NCBI GenBank assembly: GCA_023459355.1
Contig: JAEWUM010000024.1
Span: 1-24,322, forward strand
DNA length: 24,322 bases
Direction: 5' to 3'
From: Bacteroidota bacterium
GTDB lineage: Bacteria; Bacteroidota; Bacteroidia; Bacteroidales; Paludibacteraceae
The notes beneath the pieces are model-generated. The model saw only the letters and a list, made by a program, of their open reading frames with translations, was not told the DNA's origin and searched no databases. Shown here piece after piece: positions 8,125 to 15,243 of the stretch (position 1 is the stretch's first letter; every line of letters begins with the position of its first letter). Made by a program: the position numbers and the translations under genes.

Positions 8125-8249
8125 CAAAAAGCTCTGAGGTTTTCAAAAAAAGCCCGGAGGTTTCTATAAAAAGCGCTGAGGTTTCTACAAAAAGCTCAGG
8201 GCTTTTTCTTTATCCCTTCCCTGTGAAACAAAAAAGCTCTGAGCTTTTT
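8125..8249. repeat. Phased 21-bp repeats after the HU-like gene
   Basis: AGCNCNGAGG-like boxes start at 8130, 8151, 8172, 8193 (AGCTCAGGG) and 8235. The spacing is exactly 21, 21, 21 and 42 bp, each box preceded by five or more A. The sixth slot, at 8214, is degenerate. An open frame runs through and reads as a 7-residue repeat (KSSEVFK-like), but the protein has no family character, so I do not call a gene. Confidence 0.8.
8231..8249. terminator. Hairpin with A- and T-tailed arms
   Basis: AAAAAGCTC and GAGCTTTTT flank a single T. It is a compact hairpin with a T-run inside its right arm, about 170 bp after the HU-like stop codon. It could terminate that transcript. A similar, weaker hairpin is at 8189-8207. 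Both are also units of the 21-bp repeat. Confidence 0.45.
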
Positions 8250-8554
8250 ACAATGTCTTCCCGTCAAAGCATGTTTACCTGCCTGATGTTAGGCCGAAAA
8301 TTAAGGCTTTCTTTCTCTTGTTCTGTCTGATGCTTGTGTTGAATAAACGTTGGGTAAGTTGTGTACAGGGCTTGGTCGTTGACGGGTAAGTTAATTGCGT
8401 CATGTTGTGGTAGCATTTATGCTATTATTGTTTATAACATGCAGAAACCCCTACTCTTTCCGGAAATGTCTATTATTTTAGTATAACAAATTAAAAAGTG
8501 TCTACTAAAATCAGGAAAAGTTACGATGAATAATAAAAATGCAAATTGCATTCA

Positions 8555-8596
8555 ATTTATGTAGGGCGTAAAATAGATTTATGTAGGGCGTAAAAT
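8555..8596. repeat. Tandem 20-bp direct repeat
   Basis: Two identical copies of ATTTATGTAGGGCGTAAAAT lie at 8555-8574 and 8577-8596, separated by AG. They sit immediately before the structured hairpin at 8602. Function unknown. They could be an operator pair or a recombination scar. Confidence 0.85.
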
Positions 8597-8601
8597 TAAA
8601 T

Positions 8602-8667
8602 CCCCGAAGCGACAACGAAGAACGTAGCTTTTTAGCTATTATAAAACTGTGTTGGTTCGGGGTTTTT
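8602..8667 (+). terminator. Long structured hairpin with U-tail (terminator or small RNA)
   Basis: The outer stem CCCCGAA (8602-8608) pairs with TTCGGGG (8656-8662) and is followed by a T-run (8663-8667). Inside it CAAC (8613-8616) pairs with GTTG (8651-8654), and TAGCT (8625-8629) pairs with AGCTA (8634-8638) around TTTT. The three nested helices with a U-tail are more elaborate than a plain terminator. No gene lies just upstream, so it may be the 3' end of a small RNA. Confidence 0.5.
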
Positions 8668-8901
8668 CTTGTATATAATCATTGTTGAGTAAACATTATA
8701 TAACATGGGTCGTAGCGTATAATATTGGTTAATTTGGTTTAACTCCTTTCGTTTTTAGGTTCAAAAATAAAGGATGGTGGTTAAACAAAGCGTATTTTAT
8801 AAAACGTTTTGGCGTTTTTTGATTTAATTTCAGCAAGGGTTTTAGTTAGAAAATTTGCTTTCAACAGAATGGCATTTCTTGCGATTTGATAATATTATAT
8901 A

Positions 8902-8931
8902 TTGTAAATTCATATTTTGTTATTATTTTTG
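8902..8931 (+). promoter_or_regulatory. Candidate promoter TTG-19-TATTTTTG
   Basis: TTG (8902-8904) and TATTTTTG (8924-8931) are 19 bp apart, matching the primary sigma pattern of Bacteroidota (TTG, 19-21 bp, TAnnTTTG). The AT-rich context makes a chance match possible. Any transcript would have a leader of about 270 bp before the restriction gene. Confidence 0.35.
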
Positions 8932-9174
8932 GGGTTGATTTTAAAACACATCAACTGCTTTTTACCTTAAATTGAAATATTGTATGCGAAACTCCTCTAT
9001 TTTCTCGTCTTTTTCTATTTTATTCATTTAAAATGTTTTGATGATTTTTTTATCAATGACAAGGTGGATGTATATGAAATACTGGTTAGCAGACAGAAAA
9101 GGGGTTCGTATAGTTAGGCGGTGTGCGTCATTGTAAAGAGACCGCACCCCAGTCAGAGAATCAACAATAAATAC

Positions 9175-9182
9175 TAACTTTG
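9175..9182 (+). promoter_or_regulatory. Candidate -7 box for the restriction gene
   Basis: TAACTTTG matches TAnnTTTG and lies 24 bp before the ATG at 9207. No TTG is found at the usual distance upstream, so the site would be weak or activator-dependent. Weak transcription of the nuclease would suit an R-M system. Confidence 0.45.
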
Positions 9183-9206
9183 CCACTTTAAAAATGACAC
9201 AATTGA

Positions 9207-9971
9207 ATGAAAAATAAATACGTAAACTTTATATCAGACGAACATTTGTTGACCTGTATAGGGAATCTTCACAACGCATATTTGAAGGCAAAAAACAACA
9301 TTACAAAGAAAAACTTCTACTCAAACAAGGTCGACACAATCAAACTGACTTTCGACTCAAAATTCAATGACATTGACGAAGAAAAGTTAATTCAATCAGA
9401 GATTTTAAGACAGATTGACAAATCAATCAATAATTCAATCGGAACTTTTCACGAACAAATTTTGGGCGGAATAATAGGCTTTGAAGCAGGAAATTTGAGC
9501 GGTTATGATATCAAAGCAACTGACAACACGCTATTTGCAGACATAAAAAACAAACACAATACTATGAACAGTAGTGCAGCTGAAGCACTCTTTCAGAAGT
9601 TAAAACGATATGCAGACGATTACAAACAAGCAAAATGTTATTGGGTGCAAATCCTTGCTAAAGGTAGCTTTTGTGAATTGTGGAGCGGTGACATAAATGG
9701 AAAAGAATACAGCCATAGCAGAGTTTATAAAATTTCTGGTGACCAATTTTATGCTTTACTATCAGGAAAACAAGATGCTATGTTTCAGTTGTACAAAGCT
9801 CTTCCAAGTGCAATCAAAGACTATCTAAAATCAGTTGAAGAGACCGAAGAAATTGCTGAAAACTCGGCATTAGAAGAAATTAAATCAAAAACTAAAACTA
9901 GCAAAAGAACAGTTTTAGACCAGATTACTTTTGAGAATTACAGCTACTATCTTGGTTTTGACAAGTTGTAG
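9207..9971 (+). CDS. Type II restriction endonuclease, Eco47II-like
   Basis: This is a 254-residue DNA endonuclease. The stretch EILRQIDKSINNSIGTFHEQ followed by a YDIKATDN...ADIKNKHNT block resembles the Eco47II family (Pfam RE_Eco47II), as I remember it. The PD-(D/E)xK-type catalytic residues would be Asp101 and the Asp112-Ile-Lys114 pair. Family members such as Eco47II and Sau96I cut GGNCC. That specificity is inferred here, not shown. The gene converges on a C5-cytosine methylase gene, and their 3' ends overlap by 25 bp, which is the expected partner type. The frame is intact. Base composition is lower in GC than in the operon to the left or gyrB to the right, suggesting transfer as a unit with the methylase. 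Confidence 0.78.
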   Translation: MKNKYVNFISDEHLLTCIGNLHNAYLKAKNNITKKNFYSNKVDTIKLTFDSKFNDIDEEKLIQSEILRQIDKSINNSIGTFHEQILGGIIGFEAGNLSGYDIKATDNTLFADIKNKHNTMNSSAAEALFQKLKRYADDYKQAKCYWVQILAKGSFCELWSGDINGKEYSHSRVYKISGDQFYALLSGKQDAMFQLYKALPSAIKDYLKSVEETEEIAENSALEEIKSKTKTSKRTVLDQITFENYSYYLGFDKL

Positions 9972-11185
9972 TATTGATTCAAAAACTTTACAATCGAATA
10001 ACCTACCTCTGTGCCTAAATTAACGGGAACAGCATTTCCAATTTGTTTGTATTGTTGAGCTATAGAACCCTCAAATGCCCAATCATCGGGAAAGGTTTGG
10101 ATACGAGCATATTCTCGAACTGTAAAAGGTCGAGTTTCTTCAGGATGACATCTTTCAGTCTGTTTTTGAGCAGGACTGCAAGTTAAAGTTAAACAGGGTT
10201 CATCCCAACCAATTCTACGTGCAATTCCAGTTTTGCCACCGCCTAAATGAAAACTTCCACCCATAAATTCTTTTTGAATATCAAGCGGTAAATCACGCCA
10301 ATATCCTTTTTGTGGAACTAAATCTAAGACAGCTTTTTTGCTTTGTGGGTATTTTGCACCAGACGACTTTGGAACATTGGTATTGTAAAGTTCACCTTTC
10401 TTTAAAGCATCTTTTAAATTGTAGATTTTATTGTGTGGTTTCGGATATTCATATTTCAAATCAATATCTTTTCTAACACCAACTAATATTAAACGCTCAC
10501 GTTTTTGAGGCACTTTATAGTTTATGGCTTTTAAAACTTGTACAGGAACAACATTATATCCAATTTCATCTAAAATTGAAATCATTCCCTGCAAAGTTTT
10601 CCCATTATCGTGACTAAGTAAACCGCGAACATTTTCTCCAATACAAATTGGTGGGTTAACTTCTTTGACAACTCTTGCAAACTCATAAAATAAAGTTCCT
10701 CTTGCATCAGCAAGACCATGTTTTTTTCCTGCATAACTAAACGCTTGACAAGGAAAACCACCAGTTACAACATCAACTGAATTATGATATTCTGTAAAGT
10801 CAAATTCTTTAATATCACCTTCCAAAACATTCCAGTTTGGACGATTTTTTCGCAATGTTTGACAAGCCCACTTATCAATCTCATTCAATGCAACACATTT
10901 CAACCCGGCTTTTTCCAAACCAACTGCCAAACCACCGGCTCCGGCAAACAATTCTATGACAGTATATTCATTTTGCGGTTCAACATGGTTGGAAATAGTA
11001 TCTGCTACATCGTGACTGAAAAAATCAGCAAAAAGAGTTTCGACTTGTTCACGCTTATAGACACGGTAGTTGCTCATAGGCTCACGGACAGCGGACAGCT
11101 TACCTTCCCTATCCCAACGTCTAAGCGTTTCTTTACTTTTACCAATAAGTTCTGATGCTTCAGAAAGCGACAAGTATTCTTTCAT
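9947..11185 (-). CDS. C5-cytosine DNA methyltransferase with N-terminal HTH domain
   Basis: This 412-residue protective methylase is probably the partner of the nuclease at 9207. All core motifs are visible: motif I IELFAGAGGLAVGLE (77-91), the catalytic loop GGFPCQAFS with Cys146, ENVRG (184-188), QKRERLILVGVR (227-238), and QIGNAVPVNLG (381-391). The target-recognition region lies at about 240-350. Residues 1-55 (LSLSEASELIGKSKETLRRW...) form a MerR/excisionase-like helix-turn-helix, which could bind the gene's own promoter. An upstream in-frame start at 11230 adds residues unlike the family and begins beyond the promoter's -7 box at 11217-11224, so ATG at 11185 is chosen. The strand is opposite to the nuclease, so the two are transcribed separately. 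Confidence 0.92.
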   Translation of the reverse strand: MKEYLSLSEASELIGKSKETLRRWDREGKLSAVREPMSNYRVYKREQVETLFADFFSHDVADTISNHVEPQNEYTVIELFAGAGGLAVGLEKAGLKCVALNEIDKWACQTLRKNRPNWNVLEGDIKEFDFTEYHNSVDVVTGGFPCQAFSYAGKKHGLADARGTLFYEFARVVKEVNPPICIGENVRGLLSHDNGKTLQGMISILDEIGYNVVPVQVLKAINYKVPQKRERLILVGVRKDIDLKYEYPKPHNKIYNLKDALKKGELYNTNVPKSSGAKYPQSKKAVLDLVPQKGYWRDLPLDIQKEFMGGSFHLGGGKTGIARRIGWDEPCLTLTCSPAQKQTERCHPEETRPFTVREYARIQTFPDDWAFEGSIAQQYKQIGNAVPVNLGTEVGYSIVKFLNQYYNLSKPR

Positions 11186-11216
11186 AACCAAGTTATTTAA
11201 CCTTATACAACGGTTA

Positions 11217-11249
11217 CAAAAGTACAACAAAAAATGAGACAGACAACAA
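11217..11249 (-). promoter_or_regulatory. Methylase promoter
   Basis: On the minus strand TACTTTTG (plus-strand 11217-11224) matches TAnnTTTG. TTG (plus-strand 11244-11246) lies 19 bp further upstream, next to a second TTG at 11247-11249. The -7 box is about 32 bp before the ATG at 11185. This is the best promoter in the R-M module, consistent with early methylase expression. Confidence 0.7.
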
Positions 11250-11266
11250 CGAACGATAAAAAAAAA

Positions 11267-11360
11267 CTAACGCCCAACACGAGTTTGGCAAAAGTGACGG
11301 CTTCGTGCTTCGTATGAAGTTTTGTGGTTAAAATCGCCACCTTCGCTAAGCTCGAAAACG
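11267..11360. other. attC-like half site bounding the R-M module
   Basis: GCCCAAC (11272-11278) fits the integron core RYYYAAC. It is followed by CGAGTTTGGC, whose partner GCTAAGCTCG near 11346 is 8 of 10 complementary, around a GC-rich hairpin (CTTCG...GAAG near 11302-11320). The expected closing core GTTGGGC is absent, so the site looks truncated. A GTTAGGC core (fits GTTRRRY) lies at 9113-9119, on the other side of the module. From memory, sequences beginning CTAACGCCCAAC recur after small genes in Bacteroidota. No integrase is in the window. Confidence 0.35.
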
Positions 11361-11369
11361 TCATGCAAA

Positions 11370-11463
11370 ACTCTGATTAATGCATTGGGTAAACTTGACC
11401 TGAACGGTATCGATTGGGTGATAGTGGGTGGTGAGAGTGTTCCCAAAGCCCGTCCAATGATGA
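11370..11463 (+). pseudogene. Fragment of a phage Gp37/Gp68 (DUF5131) gene
   Basis: About 31 codons read TLINALGKLDLNGIDWVIVG then GESVPKARPMM. The core GIDWVIVGGES plus ARPM is a hallmark of DUF5131 (phage protein Gp37/Gp68), normally followed by EW-type residues and about 60 more amino acids. Neither the N-terminal CxxC-bearing part nor the remainder is present on either side. The frame enters unrelated sequence after 11463 and stops. It is a remnant of a lost gene at the edge of the R-M module. Confidence 0.7.
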
Positions 11464-11470
11464 TGATAAC

Positions 11471-11518
11471 ATGTAAAGAAATTTGCATATCCTTTACATA
11501 CCAGGAAAACATGTAAAG
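11471..11518. repeat. ATGTAAAG/CTTTACAT repeats
   Basis: ATGTAAAG (11471-11478) and CTTTACAT (11492-11499) form an inverted repeat. A third, direct copy of ATGTAAAGAAA lies at 11511. The group directly follows the DUF5131 fragment. It may be a regulator site or debris from an insertion. Confidence 0.55.
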
Positions 11519-11799
11519 AAAATTGGAAAATCTTTCCATATATTCAAAATGTATAAAGAAAAACACAATTACAAAATAACCATCCAGATCTAAATTTCTT
11601 GTTTGCCAAAATATATGTAAAAAGCAGGGATCTAAAAATAAATTTACAAGTTGATTGAAAACAATTTAGGTGGTCAAACTGATAATTTAGCATAGCAGGA
11701 ATCTGAATAATCATTAGATTTTCTGAATAAAAAAATAGAAATTTTAAAACATCATCTAAATAATGTATTGGGTTAATTTGTTTAAATTTGCATTCAAAA
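11519..11799. other. AT-rich spacer without a recognisable gene
   Basis: I see no gene, hairpin or promoter I can support here. Reading frames through it are short and without family features. Confidence 0.5.
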
Positions 11800-12172
11800 C
11801 AATAACCCATATAAACAACAAACCCATATCCATCACCGCGGCCACCGTAGGGGCAACCCTCGCGGTTGCCCCTAATGGAAATATGTTTGCCCCTATTGGC
11901 AATCCGGATGAACCTATTGGAAATGCGCGTGCCCTATTTGAAATACGGTTACCATTTATTGATATACCGGTGAACCAAATGGATATATGGATATATCAAT
12001 TGGAAATCCGGATGATCCAATTGGGAATGCGATTTTGTCAAATGAGAATTTGGTCGCCCTAATGGTAATATCATCACACCAATCGGGAAACGGTTATACA
12101 AAATTGAAACATCATTACATCCGTTAAAAATATGGATGTACAATTGGGAATGAAATTATTATTGGGCAAGGG
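11800..12172 (+). pseudogene. Partial RAYT copy plus diffuse repeats
   Basis: The 15 bp CATATCCATCACCGC at 11825-11839 are identical to 12291-12305 in the start of the second RAYT gene, and AACAAACC just before them is also shared. A type B hairpin and CCTATTGG-like runs follow. Translated, these read GATLAVAPNGN, close to RATLAVAPIGN in the internal loop of the RAYT at 12264. The HUH segment between is missing. The rest consists of diffuse ATTGGAAATCCGG-like units. It looks like a deleted duplicate of the RAYT gene overgrown by repeats. Confidence 0.5.
11848..11874. repeat. Type B hairpin (TAGGGGCAACC/GGTTGCCCCTA)
   Basis: Eleven-base perfect arms flank CTCGC. A close copy lies inside the RAYT gene at 12563-12587. 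Strong hairpin, no T-tail. Confidence 0.85.
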
Positions 12173-12250
12173 TGACATGATTAAGGCAGGAAATGGCATG
12201 ATTAGGGCAGAAAATGACATGATTAGGGCAGGGGTGAACCCTGCCCCTAC
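12173..12250. repeat. 21-bp tandem repeats leading into a type C hairpin
   Basis: Units starting at 12173, 12194 and 12215 share CATGATTARGGCAG and are spaced exactly 21 bp. The third runs into a hairpin at 12224-12250 with arms AGGGCAGGG and CCCTGCCC around a GTGAA loop. A related hairpin lies inside the RAYT gene at 12639-12661. The open frame through the repeats joins the RAYT frame and reads MIRAEND-like 7-residue units. Confidence 0.8.
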
Positions 12251-12263
12251 AAATGAAAATTTT

Positions 12264-12887
12264 ATGTATAACAAACCTAAATTCAATCCACATATCCATC
12301 ACCGCAGGTCAATACGGTTGAAAGGATTTGATTATTCGAAGGCGGGATTATATTTTATAACAATTTGTTGTCAGGACAGGCTTTGTCATTTTGGACACGT
12401 TGAAAATGATGCCATGATATTGAATGAATACGGGCAAATTGCATTTTATGAATGGATGAAATTACCCGAACGTTTTCCCAATTTTGAATTGGACGTGTTT
12501 CAAATAATGCCAAACCATATCCATGCCATCATATCATTAACAAATCCCGCCGCTGCTGCTGTACGGGCAACCCTTGCGGTTGCCCCTATTGGGAACACGG
12601 TTTCCCCAATTGCAAATTCGGTTGCCCATGATACCATTGGGGCAGGGGTGAACCCTGCCCCTACGGGTACGGGTACGGGGGTATCGGATATTGTTGGGGC
12701 ATACAAATCGTTGGTATCGAATGGTTGTTTGAAAATATTTAAATCAAAAAATGAAATGATGGGGAAATTATGGCAACGTAATTTTTACGAACACATCATT
12801 CGCGATGAACAATCATACCAACGAATTGCTGCATATATTATGAATAATCCGGCAAATTGGGCAGAAGATAAATTTTATTTATTGTAG
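12264..12887 (+). CDS. Second RAYT (Y1/HUH transposase) with hairpin-encoded internal loop
   Basis: This is a 207-residue single-strand DNA nuclease of the REP-associated family. Motifs are LYFITICCQDR (29-39), the metal site MPNHIHAII (His85 and His87), SDIVGAYKSLV (141-151), YEHIIRDEQSY (175-185) and AAYIMNNP with probable catalytic Tyr191. An in-frame start at 12132 would add 44 residues made of translated 21-bp repeats, so ATG at 12264 is chosen. It gives an N-terminus (MYNKPKFNPH) comparable to the first RAYT. The loop at about 94-140 is low-complexity, and two of its segments (RATLAVAP and GAGVNPAPTG) are translations of the type B and type C hairpins. The stop codon lies inside a type A palindrome. 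All core motifs survive, so it may be active. Confidence 0.85.
   Translation: MYNKPKFNPHIHHRRSIRLKGFDYSKAGLYFITICCQDRLCHFGHVENDAMILNEYGQIAFYEWMKLPERFPNFELDVFQIMPNHIHAIISLTNPAAAAVRATLAVAPIGNTVSPIANSVAHDTIGAGVNPAPTGTGTGVSDIVGAYKSLVSNGCLKIFKSKNEMMGKLWQRNFYEHIIRDEQSYQRIAAYIMNNPANWAEDKFYLL
12563..12587. repeat. Type B hairpin inside the RAYT gene
   Basis: GGGCAACC and GGTTGCCC arms flank CTTGC. This is nearly the element at 11848-11874. It encodes RATLAVAP in frame. Confidence 0.85.
12639..12661. repeat. Type C hairpin inside the RAYT gene
   Basis: GGGGCAGGG and CCCTGCCCC arms flank GTGAA. This matches the element at 12224-12250, encodes GAGVNPAP in frame, and is followed by GGGTAC tandem hexamers. 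Confidence 0.85.
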
Positions 12888-12911
12888 AGACGCGATTAAT
12901 CGCGTCTCTAC
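12884..12911. repeat. Perfect 28-bp palindrome spanning the RAYT stop codon
   Basis: Identical to the palindrome at 6415-6442 (arm GTAGAGACGCGATT). The TAG stop of the upstream RAYT is bases 2-4 of the element, so the palindrome supplies the end of the gene. Confidence 0.92.
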
Positions 12912-12968
12912 GTTGTTTGTCCCCATTGGTAACCCCATTTTTTTATCCTTTATATATTTAAATTCTAA

Positions 12969-13000
12969 TTTTGAAATCCCAACTTTTTCAGCTATATTTG
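12969..13000 (+). promoter_or_regulatory. gyrB promoter
   Basis: TTTTG (12969-12973) and TATATTTG (12993-13000) are 19 bp apart, the canonical Bacteroidota primary-sigma pattern. The -7 box is about 98 bp before the gyrB start, and no other gene lies between. Confidence 0.8.
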
Positions 13001-13098
13001 TCTGTTTTTTGAGCAGGCGGGTATTCATTTACGGGTTAAATGCAACACCCACGAAAACAGCCTGCAATTAATTGAATTCAAATAAGATAGAAAATAAA

Positions 13099-15057
<1,959 letters not shown>

Positions 15058-15098
15058 TTGCGGATATTGAAATAACGGATGACGGACATAACCGTAAT

Positions 15099-15195
15099 GT
15101 AGAGACGCGCTATAGCACGTCTCTACAATCCCGTCCATTGCGTCTCTACAATCTCGTCCATTACGTCTCTACAATCCCTTTTATCGCGTCTCTAC
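15099..15195. repeat. Palindrome followed by half-palindromes at 23-bp period
   Basis: A near-perfect type A palindrome (15099-15126, one mismatched pair) is followed by three half sites. The CTCTAC ends fall at 15126, 15149, 15172 and 15195, exactly 23 bp apart. Units share AATC(C/T)CGTCCATT then CGTCTCTAC, and the last is more diverged. The array fills the spacer between gyrB and the glycan locus and may act as a transcript end, though no T-run follows. Confidence 0.9.
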
Positions 15196-15222
15196 GATTA
15201 TAAATATCAATGACATTCGGTT

Positions 15223-15239
15223 AATCTACAAAAAATCAA
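15223..15239 (+). repeat. 17-bp leader repeat, copy 1
   Basis: AATCTACAAAAAATCAA is identical to 16190-16206. This copy ends 4 bp before the ATG of the gene at 15244; the other ends 25 bp before the next gene's ATG. Confidence 0.75.
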
Positions 15240-15243
15240 CATC

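Larger units (their letters stand above)
8668..9206. other. AT-rich spacer before the restriction gene
   Basis: No credible gene was seen in this very AT-rich 0.5 kb. It contains two promoter-like sites, listed separately, and a short GTTAGGC core (9113-9119). A 22-codon frame at 9068-9136 was judged too small to call. Confidence 0.5.

Noticed and set aside
8115..8330. Open frame of 71 codons with a KSSEVF-like repeat
   Set aside because: The protein repeat follows directly from the 21-bp DNA repeat. No start signal or family match; treated as repeat DNA.
8602..8667. Retron msr/msd or CRISPR-like repeat
   Set aside because: No reverse transcriptase or Cas gene and only one hairpin; no repeat-spacer pattern in the window.
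8796..8820. AAAACG/CGTTTT hairpin followed by T as a terminator
   Set aside because: A 6-bp AT-rich stem in very AT-rich DNA, with no gene to terminate; likely chance.
9068..9136. 22-codon frame with a possible ribosome site (AAGGTGG) before the restriction gene
   Set aside because: Too short, the ribosome site is only 0-1 base from the first ATG, no family character, and it lies in AT-rich spacer DNA. A controller protein would be about 70-100 residues.
11763..12062. 99-codon frame rich in NPDEPIGN-like residues
   Set aside because: It is the translation of hairpins and diffuse repeats, with only a short RAYT-like stretch; not a gene.
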